From the NCBI GenBank assembly GCA_002697005.1, contig NZUD01000090.1, forward strand, positions 3,665 through 15,015: a stretch of 11,351 bases of DNA, in the 5' to 3' direction. A program made the position numbers and the translations under genes. A model generated the notes under the pieces. It was given only the letters and a program-made list of their open reading frames with translations, did no database searches and was not told where the DNA came from. Below are positions 1-7,102 of the stretch, piece after piece (positions within the stretch are counted from its first letter, which is position 1; every line of letters begins with the position of its first letter). This stretch comes from Chloroflexota bacterium (GTDB taxonomy: Bacteria; Chloroflexota; Dehalococcoidia; UBA3495).

Positions 1-800
1 TTGCTGCGTTGGGAATAGGTGACGTTCCGTTCTTCAGACCAGCCTCGGGTCTCCTGGACGACCCGATCGCCAGAATCTAGTACCTTCTGCTGCCGTTCGA
101 TCTCGTGGTTCAATGCCATGAAAACAGCGCGCATGCTGTTCATGTTCTTGATTTCAGTTTTAGTGCCGTATTCTTTCTGGCCAACGGGGCGGAGGCTGAT
201 ATTGGCGTCGCACCTGAAGCTGCCGTCTTGGGCATTAGCAGTCGACACACCCAGATACTGGATGATTCCGTGCAGCTTGGTTAGATAGGAGCGCGCCTCT
301 TCTGGGGTCCGCATGTCCGGGTGGCTGACTACCTCCATGAGCGGTACTCCCGAGCGGTTGACATCTACCAAGCTGTGGGCCTCTTTGCTCCCGCCATTCA
401 CGTGTTGGAGTTTGGATACATCTTCTTCCAGGTGCACCCTCTCCACGCGCACTGACCTGTCTTGGCCGTCGGCCGTGATGTCTAGATGACCGTCCATGGC
501 TAAGGGCATGTCGTACTGGGAGATCTGATACCCTTTCATCAGGTCTGGGTAAGGGTAGTTCTTGCGGTCGAATTTGGTCAGACCTGGGATATCACAGCCT
601 AGGGCCAATCCGGTCATGATCGTATATTCTACGGCCTTCTTGTTGATCACCGGCAAGGCGCCCGGCAGCCCTAGACACACGGGGCAGACGTGGGTATTGG
701 CGGGCGCTGCCTGGTAATCGGCTCGGCAAGAGCAGAACATCTTGCTCTGTGTCTGAAGTTGGACGTGGACCTCAAGTCCGATAACTGTTTCGTAGTCCAT
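1..800 (-). CDS. gatB: Asp/Glu-tRNA amidotransferase subunit B, 3' end cut by window
   Basis: GatB is the tRNA-binding and kinase subunit of GatCAB. It phosphorylates the side chain of Glu or Asp mis-charged on tRNA-Gln or tRNA-Asn and receives ammonia from GatA. The reverse strand reads openly from ATG at 800 to the window edge (266 codons). Visible family signatures in order: VIGLEVHVQL (6-15); four Cys at 23, 25, 39 and 42 (CxC...CPxC zinc site); RKNYPYPDLMKGYQ (79-92); RVHLEEDVSK (121-130); DVNRSGVPLMEV (146-157); GTKTEIKNMNS (212-222); and ETRGWSEERN (250-259). Residue 88 is Met where the common motif has Pro (PDLPKGYQ). Only the cradle domain is present; the helical and YqeY-like C-terminal parts lie beyond position 1. 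No strong Shine-Dalgarno precedes the ATG, but the start matches the family. The gene follows sucD on the same strand with a 116-base gap and its own promoter, so it need not be in the suc operon. Confidence 0.97.
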   Translation of the reverse strand, partial: MDYETVIGLEVHVQLQTQSKMFCSCRADYQAAPANTHVCPVCLGLPGALPVINKKAVEYTIMTGLALGCDIPGLTKFDRKNYPYPDLMKGYQISQYDMPLAMDGHLDITADGQDRSVRVERVHLEEDVSKLQHVNGGSKEAHSLVDVNRSGVPLMEVVSHPDMRTPEEARSYLTKLHGIIQYLGVSTANAQDGSFRCDANISLRPVGQKEYGTKTEIKNMNSMRAVFMALNHEIERQQKVLDSGDRVVQETRGWSEERNVTYSQRS

Positions 801-860
801 TAGGTGCCTACAAGAGGAGCCAGTGAAGGTAAAACTGCTTAAGCCAAACTACTGAAATTC

Positions 861-889
861 AGTATAGCAGGCGTGGATTTGAGGGACAA
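861..889 (-). promoter_or_regulatory. Probable sigma-70-type promoter of gatB
   Basis: On the reverse strand, TTGTCC (889-884, 4/6 to consensus) and TATACT (866-861, 5/6) are separated by exactly 17 bases, about 60 bases upstream of the gatB ATG. A 13-base dyad (ACTGAA-A-TTCAGT, 851-863) overlaps the -10 box and the expected start site and could be an operator. This is a reading by eye. Confidence 0.55.
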
Positions 890-916
890 CGCGGATTAGG
901 ACCGGTCGTCACCGCG

Positions 917-1810
917 CTAACCCAGTAAGCCCTTGCTTCGCAGCATATCTTGGGTGGTCGAGCCGATGTCAGCCGGGGTTGGGATGATCCAAGCGCCGGC
1001 GTCTTTTAGGGCTGCCAGCTTGAACTCGGCTGTGCCGCTTTCACCGGTTATGATTGCTCCGGCGTGGCCCATCCGTTTGCCGGCAGGGGCTGAGGCGCCG
1101 ACCACCAGCGATGCAACGGGCTTTGTGATGGCCGACTTGATGAATGCAGCGGCGTCCTGCTCCATGGCGCCGCCAATCTCGCCGATCATCACTACCGCAT
1201 CAGTATCAGGGTCGGCTTCGAATAGCTGCAACACGTCCACGAAATTGGTGCCGATTATAGGGTCTCCGCCGATGCCCACGCAGCTTGATTGTCCGATGTT
1301 AAGCGCCGTTAGCTGTCCCACGGCTTCATAGGTCAGAGTGCCGCTGCGGGAGAGGACTCCTATTCGCCCTGGCAGGTGGATGGCTCCGGGCATGATCCCG
1401 ATCTTACATCTGGCGCCTGGGTTGATCAACCCAGGGCAATTAGGCCCTATCAGGCGAGTAGGCTTGTCCTGGATGTACCTGTATACCTTGACCATGTCTT
1501 GTACCGGTACGCCCTCGGTGATGCAGGCGATCAGCGGTATACCGGCGTCCGCAGACTCGGCTATGGCATCAGGTGCAAAGGGTGGTGGCACGAATATCAA
1601 CGCCATGTTGGCCTGGGTCTCTGCCACGGCTTCCTCAACCGAGTTGAAGACGGGGATTTTGTCGTCGAACATAGTCCCGCCGCGGCCGGGGGTAACCCCT
1701 GCCACCACGTTAGTCCCATAGGCCATGCAACCACGGGCGTGGAAGCTACCTTCCTTTCCCGTGATTCCCTGTACCATGACCCGTGTTGTTTCGTCGACCA
1801 GTACGCCCAT
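917..1810 (-). CDS. sucD: Succinate-CoA ligase (ADP-forming), alpha subunit
   Basis: The alpha subunit binds CoA and carries the phosphohistidine in the reversible TCA-cycle step succinyl-CoA + ADP + Pi = succinate + ATP + CoA. The protein has 297 residues, normal for SucD (about 290). The N-terminal CoA-binding Rossmann fold has [14 protein letters not shown] near 11-24 and GGTMFDD near 44-50. The ligase domain has [12 protein letters not shown] (121-132), [12 protein letters not shown] (151-162), [14 protein letters not shown] (181-194) and GEIGG (210-214). The active-site His is H249 in [10 protein letters not shown]. The ATG at 1810 is preceded by GGAG with good spacing and lies 28 bases after the sucC stop, so the two genes form one operon with sucC first. 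No intrinsic terminator is seen after the stop, so some read-through into gatB is possible. Confidence 0.97.
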   Translation of the reverse strand: MGVLVDETTRVMVQGITGKEGSFHARGCMAYGTNVVAGVTPGRGGTMFDDKIPVFNSVEEAVAETQANMALIFVPPPFAPDAIAESADAGIPLIACITEGVPVQDMVKVYRYIQDKPTRLIGPNCPGLINPGARCKIGIMPGAIHLPGRIGVLSRSGTLTYEAVGQLTALNIGQSSCVGIGGDPIIGTNFVDVLQLFEADPDTDAVVMIGEIGGAMEQDAAAFIKSAITKPVASLVVGASAPAGKRMGHAGAIITGESGTAEFKLAALKDAGAWIIPTPADIGSTTQDMLRSKGLLG

Positions 1811-1838
1811 CGAGTTCTATCTCCAGCCGGATAATCGG

Positions 1839-2996
1839 TTACGAATTCAGCTGCTTGATCGCGTTGGCTGCTTCAGTGAGGGTGTCAGCAAACACCACTG
1901 GTAGTGCAGACGCTCCCAATATCTCTTTACCTTCAACCACGTTGGTGCCAAGCATCCGGACTACCAACGGGATGGTGGAGCCGGTCTCTTTGTAAGCCAT
2001 AACGATGCCTTCGCCGGCTATGTCGCAACGCAGGATACCGCCAAATATGTTGATCAAGACCCTGCGGACCTTGGGGTCCGACAAGATGATCTTGACCGCG
2101 CTGGCCACCTTCTCAGGGGTTGCGCCGCCTCCTACGTCCAGGAAGTTTGCCGGAGCAGCCCCTGCAGCTGTGGTGACGTCCAACGTGGCCATGGCCAAAC
2201 CGGCCCCGTTGACCAAGCAGCCGACGTCTCCGTCCAGATTTACATAAGCGATATCCAAGTCCGAAGCCTGTGCTTCCAAGGGGTCTTCTTGGCTGATGTC
2301 ACGGTATTCTATCAAGTCCGTGTGGCGGAACATGGAATCGTCGTCTAGGTTGATCTTGGCGTCCAGCGCCACCACCCGGTCGTCGCCCGTGATGATCAGG
2401 GGATTGATCTCCACCAGGGAGCAGTCATTCTCGACAAACACCCGGTAGAGAGCCGACAAGACTTTCGCAGCGTCCCCTGCAACCGCTTGGTCGAGACCCA
2501 ACAGGCGGGTCAATCGCCTGGTCTGGAAGGGCATCAGGCCCGAAAGCGGGTCCACTGGCTCGGTATGGATATCGTCAGGGTTCTCAGCGGCTACCGCTTC
2601 GATGTCCATGCCGCCCTTGGTGCTGACCAACAGCGCCGGGCCACGATGATTCCGGTCGATGGTGAGAGCTACATAGAGTTCTTGCTTGATATCGGCCAAT
2701 TCTTCGATGAGGAGTTTCTGCACCGGAGCGCCTTCCGGGCCCGTCTGTGGTGTGACCAGGTTGGAGCCCAGCATCTTTTGGGCCGCCTGCGAAGCCTCTT
2801 CCGGAGTGCGCACCAATTGGACGCCGCCCGACTTGCCTCGTCCACCAGCGTGAATCTGGGCTTTCACGACCGATTGGCCGCCCAATTCTTGGGTGGCTGC
2901 TTCGGCCTCCTCCGGTGTGCTGGCAACGATGCCTTTCGGCACTGGAATCCCGTAGCGGGAGAAAACCTCTTTGGCTTGGAATTCGTGGATGTTCAT
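1839..2996 (-). CDS. sucC: Succinate-CoA ligase (ADP-forming), beta subunit
   Basis: The beta subunit supplies the ATP-grasp nucleotide site and the succinate site of succinyl-CoA synthetase and pairs with the SucD encoded just downstream. I start it at the ATG at 2996 (385 residues) because MNIHEFQAKE is the family's N-terminus and AAGGA lies just upstream. The frame stays open to 3113, but those 39 extra codons overlap the promoter region and do not resemble the family. Motifs: KAQIHAGGRGK (45-55, ATP-grasp), EINPL (196-200) and DAKI (212-215) for metal binding, NGAGLAMATLD (263-273), NFLDVGGGA (284-292) and FGGI (318-321). Residue 20 is Pro, as in ATP-using E. coli SucC, where GTP-specific enzymes carry Gln. 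This hints at ADP/ATP use but is not decisive. Confidence 0.97.
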   Translation of the reverse strand: MNIHEFQAKEVFSRYGIPVPKGIVASTPEEAEAATQELGGQSVVKAQIHAGGRGKSGGVQLVRTPEEASQAAQKMLGSNLVTPQTGPEGAPVQKLLIEELADIKQELYVALTIDRNHRGPALLVSTKGGMDIEAVAAENPDDIHTEPVDPLSGLMPFQTRRLTRLLGLDQAVAGDAAKVLSALYRVFVENDCSLVEINPLIITGDDRVVALDAKINLDDDSMFRHTDLIEYRDISQEDPLEAQASDLDIAYVNLDGDVGCLVNGAGLAMATLDVTTAAGAAPANFLDVGGGATPEKVASAVKIILSDPKVRRVLINIFGGILRCDIAGEGIVMAYKETGSTIPLVVRMLGTNVVEGKEILGASALPVVFADTLTEAANAIKQLNS

Positions 2997-3056
2997 TTTT
3001 TTCCTTGCGAGAGCGAAAACGACCCTCATTAGGCGCCGAATTTCAGGCGTCCGTAA

Positions 3057-3085
3057 AATGTAGGGGATTTTCGCAGGCACGTCAA
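3057..3085 (-). promoter_or_regulatory. Probable promoter of sucCD
   Basis: On the reverse strand, TTGACG (3085-3080, 5/6) and TACATT (3062-3057, 4/6) are 17 bases apart. They give a leader of roughly 55 bases before the sucC ATG at 2996. The position agrees with the chosen short sucC start: a start at 3113 would put the coding region over this promoter. Confidence 0.45.
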
Positions 3086-3106
3086 CGCGTTCAGTCGTGC
3101 TTCTGG

Positions 3107-3135
3107 TGGACAAACTGGATACGCAGTTTCATAAT
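3107..3135 (+). promoter_or_regulatory. Probable promoter of the HpcH/HpaI-family gene
   Basis: TGGACA (3107-3112, 5/6 to TTGACA) and CATAAT (3130-3135, 5/6 to TATAAT) are separated by 17 bases. The expected start is about 25 bases before the ATG at 3169. It is back-to-back with the sucCD promoter; the two -35 boxes are about 20 bases apart, so a regulator bound between them could affect both. Confidence 0.55.
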
Positions 3136-3168
3136 CCCGCTCATTCACATCGAGCATGAGGAGGAGCC

Positions 3169-4023
3169 ATGGTCCGCTACAACAAGGTGATCGAGCTTCT
3201 GGAACAGGACAAACCGGTATTTTGCTCTGGTCTGGTCTGGAACGGTAACCTGGATGATATGACGTTTGTCGGTGACGCTGACTATGACATGGTTATAGTT
3301 GAGATGGAGCATCAGGGGTTCGATTTCAACGACCTCCGGACAATGCTCCAGTTCTTGATGAACCGAAAGAAAGTCTCAGAAAAAGGGTCGCTACAGGCGG
3401 ATCCGGCGCCTTTTGTACGCATACCACCCAATACCCGTGAACGAAACCAATGGGTGATGAAACAGGCTCTAGATGCCGGTGTCTACGGGCTAGTGCTACC
3501 CCACCTTGACAATGTTGAAGACGCTAAAGCTGCTGTGGCAGCAGCGCGTTATCCTCAAGTGCCAGGTGTGGCCGACTTTGAGCCTGAAGGTGAGCGGGGC
3601 TGGTGGTACCGTATCGCACCACGATATTGGGGTTTGACCCCGGCTGAGTATTACGATGCGGCCGATCTGTGGCCGTTGGACCCTGACGGCAACATGCTCT
3701 TGATCGGCATCATAGAAGACCCGGTCGGTGTGAAAAATGTACGAGATATACTTCGGGAGGTCCCGGGCATCGGTGCTATTTGGGCGGGCCCTGGAGACAT
3801 GTCTGTAGCCATGGGTCATAAGGGCAACGCCAACCATCCCGATGTGCAAGCGAATCTATTGACAATCCTGGAAGCCTGCAAAGAATCCGGCGTGCCGTGT
3901 GCCACCGGCTGTACGGCCGAAGAAGTGCCCATGCGGTTGGAGCAAGGGTTCCGTATCATAATAACGGCCCCCGAGAAGACCACTAAGGGTCTGGACGAAG
4001 GCCGTAGGATCGCTGGTCGTTAG
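3169..4023 (+). CDS. HpcH/HpaI aldolase/citrate lyase family protein
   Basis: This is a metal-dependent class II lyase of the phosphoenolpyruvate/pyruvate superfamily. Relatives cleave 4-hydroxy-2-oxo acids to pyruvate and an aldehyde, in the cytoplasm. The 284-residue TIM-barrel shows IVEMEH with H48 (general base position), VRIPP with R84, GVYGLVLPHLDNVEDA (104-119), IIEDPVGV with metal ligand E183, and AGPGDMS with metal ligand D210. The residue two before E183 is Ile, where HpaI has Gln147. Family members usually have about 250-265 residues; the excess is a Trp/Tyr-rich stretch at about 133-175 just before the metal Glu. The start is fixed by a strong GAGGAGGAG ribosome site. The stop is 22 bases from the hflC stop (convergent). 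The substrate cannot be read from the sequence; 2-oxo-acid aldolase and acyl-CoA lyase-like activities are both possible. Confidence 0.85.
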   Translation: MVRYNKVIELLEQDKPVFCSGLVWNGNLDDMTFVGDADYDMVIVEMEHQGFDFNDLRTMLQFLMNRKKVSEKGSLQADPAPFVRIPPNTRERNQWVMKQALDAGVYGLVLPHLDNVEDAKAAVAAARYPQVPGVADFEPEGERGWWYRIAPRYWGLTPAEYYDAADLWPLDPDGNMLLIGIIEDPVGVKNVRDILREVPGIGAIWAGPGDMSVAMGHKGNANHPDVQANLLTILEACKESGVPCATGCTAEEVPMRLEQGFRIIITAPEKTTKGLDEGRRIAGR

Positions 4024-4045
4024 GTTTAGTCTAAGTTATCGGACG

Positions 4046-5050
4046 TTAACGGGTCTCGGTTGTCTCGCTTGAGCCCTGACCGGGGCTCTGTAAGAACTTG
4101 AATATATCGGATTCCGACGACAGTATTACCGTCGTCTGCTGGTTCAAGAACTCTTTATATGCTTCCAGGCTTCTTCGGAAAGAGAAGAACTCAGGGTCTT
4201 TGTTCAGAGATTCAGCTAGGATGGAGATGGCCTGGGCCTCGCCGTCACCGCGGAGCCGGTTGGAGTCCCTGTCGGCAGCAGCTAGGATAACCTCGACTTC
4301 TCTGTCGGCTGCGGCCCGTCTGGTTCGGGCTTCTTCCTCACCTTCCGCGCGCAACCGGCGGGATATCTTTTCTCGGTCTGAACGCATCCGTTCAAAGATT
4401 CTACCTGCCACTTCCTGAGGGAAGTCGGCGCGCTTGACACGGATGTCAATCATCTCAACTCCGAAGGAAGGCTCTTCCGCAGCGAGGTTAGCTTGAACAG
4501 CGGTTTTCACATCATTTAGCAACTCGGTCCGAGAATTGGTGGCTTGGACTCTAGAGTTCCCTTCATCGTCCGTAACGGGCTCTCCGGATTCGTCCAATTC
4601 AACGTCGCCGCCGATGATTTCTTCGCGGCTGCGCTCTGCGACCTCGGCCCTCAGCGATGAATTGATTCGCTGGGCGAGAATCGATCGGGCGTTGTCTTCG
4701 GTGGTGAGAGTCTGCAGGAATGCCCGTGGGTCCGTGATCAGGTAGCGGCCGTAAACATCAATCTCTAGGATGTTGATGTCCCGGTCTAGGAACTGGCTTG
4801 GGGGTGCGTCGATGCGTAGCAACCGCCTGTCGTAGGTTGTGATGGTATCTACGAATGGGGCTTTCGTGTACAGTCCAGGTGAGGTGTGCACGCTTTTAAC
4901 ATCACCAAAGCGCGTGACAACCACCTGCTCGGTTTCCTGCACCACATACAGGGTTTGTGAAATTACTATCAGGGCAAGTATTACTATTACCCCTGCTATG
5001 ACTAGGTTCCTCATGGAGACCCCTTTATCTTCCGGTCTGTCGTTGGTCAT
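4046..5050 (-). CDS. hflC: HflC, SPFH/band-7 modulator of FtsH
   Basis: HflC pairs with HflK in a membrane-anchored cage that encloses FtsH hexamers and limits access of membrane substrates. The protein has one N-terminal membrane span (about 15-32), an SPFH domain (about 33-220, with VTRFGDVKSVHTSPGLYTK and FPQEVAGRIFERM), a charged coiled coil (about 221-280) and the HflC tail DPEFFSFRRSLEAYKEF (285-301), ending SSESDIFKFLQSP. The acidic loop at 147-172 lies where E. coli HflC also has an insertion, and the 334-residue length matches E. coli. The start is uncertain. ATG at 5050 has a weak ribosome site, while ATG at 5014 (Met13) is preceded by AAGGGG at good spacing and gives the usual short cytoplasmic leader (322 residues). 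It lies 24 bases downstream of hflK, so the two are one operon. No terminator is visible in the 22 bases before the converging gene. Confidence 0.94.
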   Translation of the reverse strand: MTNDRPEDKGVSMRNLVIAGVIVILALIVISQTLYVVQETEQVVVTRFGDVKSVHTSPGLYTKAPFVDTITTYDRRLLRIDAPPSQFLDRDINILEIDVYGRYLITDPRAFLQTLTTEDNARSILAQRINSSLRAEVAERSREEIIGGDVELDESGEPVTDDEGNSRVQATNSRTELLNDVKTAVQANLAAEEPSFGVEMIDIRVKRADFPQEVAGRIFERMRSDREKISRRLRAEGEEEARTRRAAADREVEVILAAADRDSNRLRGDGEAQAISILAESLNKDPEFFSFRRSLEAYKEFLNQQTTVILSSESDIFKFLQSPGQGSSETTETR

Positions 5051-5074
5051 GCTTGGTCTAGCTCACGTGCTGGC

Positions 5075-6772
5075 TTACGGAGCGCGCGGTCCCATAGGGA
5101 CCGGAACCACTCCATCTTGACCGCCGAGTATCAGGACCGACTCGGCTTCAGGTGAAACGATAATCTTACTTATGCTTGGTAATATCTCTTCCATAGCCTC
5201 CAGGTACAACCGCTCCTGAGTGACGAGGCTGGTGGCCGGGACTTGAAGGTCTTCGCGGTTCATGTATTGCACGGTGAACTGGTCTCCAGCCTGGAGCACC
5301 TCTCCAGATTGGACTTTCAGTTTCACGATATTAGTGGACGGATCGAATCCCGATACCGAGATGTCTATCCCTTTCGTCGCTCCGCCGTCCGGGCCGTCGA
5401 TGACCTTGATGTCTGCGAAAGAGACACCGGTACTGAAGTCGTTGTCCCGGTCAAGGTTGTCGGCGTCGAGTGCTTTGTTGCCTAAACGGATGCTGAAGGG
5501 TCCTGCGCCCACGAACTGGGGTATCGGAATATCTTCATTGCCGAGATAGGCTACGGAGAACCCTTCTCCGATTGTCAAGTCTCCCGACTGCGCGTCATAG
5601 GATACTGAAAAATCGCAGGTTTTGGTTGCTCCAGTGTTCAACACCTCGTTGGCGGTAAAAGCACATTCGTCAGAGCCTAGCACGGTGATGCCAGAAACGA
5701 GTATGTCGAAACCGTCGCCGTCCACGTCTGGAGCCGAAATTATAGACACGTCAGACAGGCCGATGCCTGTGGTTGCATCTTTGTCGCCGTCGGCGTTGTC
5801 GGTGTCTTGCAGAACGTTTGACAGGGTGATGGACCGGTCGTTGAATTGATCCAAGATGGAAATGAACTGGTCGGCTTCACCTTGGGCCCTTTCGATACGA
5901 GCCCGCTTGAAAGCTTCAGCCGGCTGAATGATCTGTTCCGCCCGACCTCTGGCCTCCGGAATCACTTGGTTCTCGTAAGCTTGGGCCTGGTTGGTGGCGG
6001 TTACCTTGTCCTGACGGGCTTGGAGCACGTCGTTGAAGGCCGCTTGGACCTCTGCAGGTGCTTCAACTTTTTGGAGTTGTACGCTCACGATATTGATTCC
6101 TGTCTGGTAGCCGTCAAGAATCTCCTGGAGTTTCTCTCTCGTATCCAGCTCAAGGTTCACGCGTTCTTCTGCTAGGACCTCTGCGAGCGAGCGCTGCCCC
6201 ACGACGAGACGGAGGGCTGCTTCGGTTGCATCCTTGAGAGTCCGGCCGTCTGGTCGTCCGGGAGCGATAATGCGCTGCTCACCGGCATCTTCTCCGGGAT
6301 CGTCCACGTTGAAAAGAAAGTCTGTCAGATCTTTGATGTCGTATTGGACGACCATCTGAACGTCGATGATGTTCAAATCTCCGCTGATCATCTGAGCTTC
6401 AACGGGCACTGGTGTGTTGGCTACACCTTCAGCGCCTCGGAAGCCGAGCTCCAGTCGCCGAACCAAGTCGGTCCTAACGATGTCTTTATTGCCAACGGGG
6501 CCGGGCCACCACCAGTGGAGGCCATTCTGAGTTATAGGAGTTACTTGGGCTTTACCGAAGAGGCGCAAGACTGCCTGCTCTCCGGGGCTGGTGGTATAGA
6601 TGCCGGTCGCGGCCCAGATCACGATAATCAGGCCGACGAACAAGGCGATGGCCACACCAACTCCCCCGCCACCCAATCTCTGGGCAACACGCCCGATTCC
6701 GGCGCTGATGTTGCCAATGATCTTTTCGAAATCTAGTTCTGGCTGCCTGGGTCCGCCTCCGGGTTGGTACAT
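5075..6772 (-). CDS. hflK: HflK, SPFH/band-7 modulator of FtsH, with a large internal repeat insertion
   Basis: HflK is the partner of HflC and shapes the cage around FtsH. The order is: a Gly-rich cytoplasmic leader (1-35), a membrane span (about 38-57), an SPFH domain starting GIYTTSPGEQAVLRLFGK (57-74) and running to about 250, and a coiled coil with NQVIPEARGRAEQI (268-281) up to FISILDQF (303-310). About 200 residues (313-515) then intervene before the canonical continuation TSLVTQERLYLEAMEEIL. In E. coli HflK these two parts are joined by only a few residues (PEYKAAPEITRERLY). The insertion holds two copies of an Asp-rich repeat and the protein's only two Cys (370, 386). Total length is 565 against about 419 in E. 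coli, and the reading frame is unbroken. The upstream AAGGA sits about 10 bases from the ATG. First gene of hflK-hflC; divergent from the 87-codon gene at 7103. Confidence 0.94.
   Translation of the reverse strand: MYQPGGGPRQPELDFEKIIGNISAGIGRVAQRLGGGGVGVAIALFVGLIIVIWAATGIYTTSPGEQAVLRLFGKAQVTPITQNGLHWWWPGPVGNKDIVRTDLVRRLELGFRGAEGVANTPVPVEAQMISGDLNIIDVQMVVQYDIKDLTDFLFNVDDPGEDAGEQRIIAPGRPDGRTLKDATEAALRLVVGQRSLAEVLAEERVNLELDTREKLQEILDGYQTGINIVSVQLQKVEAPAEVQAAFNDVLQARQDKVTATNQAQAYENQVIPEARGRAEQIIQPAEAFKRARIERAQGEADQFISILDQFNDRSITLSNVLQDTDNADGDKDATTGIGLSDVSIISAPDVDGDGFDILVSGITVLGSDECAFTANEVLNTGATKTCDFSVSYDAQSGDLTIGEGFSVAYLGNEDIPIPQFVGAGPFSIRLGNKALDADNLDRDNDFSTGVSFADIKVIDGPDGGATKGIDISVSGFDPSTNIVKLKVQSGEVLQAGDQFTVQYMNREDLQVPATSLVTQERLYLEAMEEILPSISKIIVSPEAESVLILGGQDGVVPVPMGPRAP
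5231..5494 (-). repeat. HflK insertion, repeat copy 2 (residues 427-514)
   Basis: Second copy of the Asp-rich repeat, beginning SIRLGNKALDADNLDRDND and ending NREDLQVP just before the helix TSLVTQERLYLE rejoins the normal HflK fold. It is shorter than copy 1 because it lacks the Cys-containing segment. The two copies have diverged clearly, so the duplication is not recent. The DNA shows no frameshift or stop across either copy, and both keep the flanking HflK frame. Confidence 0.8.
5513..5833 (-). repeat. HflK insertion, repeat copy 1 (residues 314-420)
   Basis: This copy begins SITLSNVLQDTDNADGD and aligns without gaps to copy 2 at an offset of 113 residues: 13 of the first 29 positions are identical (S, I, L, N, six D, N, T, G in register). 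Later blocks also match, GFDILVSG with GIDISVSG and FSVAYLGNEDIPIP with FTVQYMNREDLQVP. It contains DVDGDGFD (349-356), which resembles a calcium-binding DxDxDG loop. Between the matching blocks it has an extra segment with C370 and C386 that copy 2 lacks. The alternation of short beta-like strands and Asp/Gly turns suggests a beta-sandwich; that fold is inferred. Confidence 0.8.
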
Positions 6773-7102
6773 GTCTGTTTGATCCTTTTGTCTATCCCTT
6801 CAGGTATGGCGACGGCCGGTTTGAAAGCCATGCGCCCCGTTATGTTCAACGCCTTATAGATTCTATCATTTAAGCGTGAACGGGACTACCGAACATAACT
6901 ATGATGCCCAAAACCAGACTATGTTTCGAGGAACGAAGCACGCAGGCCCTCGGGTTGGCCATCTCATAGGTAGCAGCAAGTCTGGGATACAGGTAGATTC
7001 AAGTAACCCGTCGGAGCGGGCCTCTCGGAGGTATAATACTGGCTGCCGCCGCGTTGGTGAGCATCTGGCGTGACAGCGAAATCTAGGATAAGGAATAAGC
7101 CC
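6773..7102. other. Divergent intergenic region between hflK and the 87-codon gene
   Basis: These 330 bases contain no convincing gene: the short frames on both strands have compositions unlike the neighbouring proteins. The region holds a candidate hflK promoter (6853-6880, -), a 9-base inverted repeat around it (GTTATGTTC at 6839-6847, GAACATAAC at 6891-6899), and an isolated TATAAT (7032-7037, +) without a recognisable -35 box that could serve the 87-codon gene. I see no tRNA or known riboswitch. Confidence 0.5.
6853..6880 (-). promoter_or_regulatory. Candidate promoter of hflKC
   Basis: On the reverse strand, TTCACG (6880-6875, 4/6) and TATAAG (6858-6853, 5/6) lie 16 bases apart. They give a leader of roughly 75 bases before the hflK ATG at 6772. 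The site sits between the two arms of a 9-base inverted repeat (6839-6847 and 6891-6899). A weak call by eye. Confidence 0.35.

Noticed and set aside
2997..3113. In-frame 39-codon N-terminal extension of sucC
   Set aside because: MNIHEFQAKE at 2996 is the family N-terminus with a ribosome site; the extension overlaps a likely promoter and has no family resemblance.
4535..4612. Acidic loop in HflC (residues 147-172) as an unusual insertion
   Set aside because: E. coli HflC has an insertion at the same place and the same total length, so this is ordinary variation.
5075..6772. HflK insertion as an assembly artefact or frameshifted fusion
   Set aside because: The frame is continuous through the insertion, the canonical C-terminal helix resumes in frame, and the two repeats have diverged as expected for real protein.
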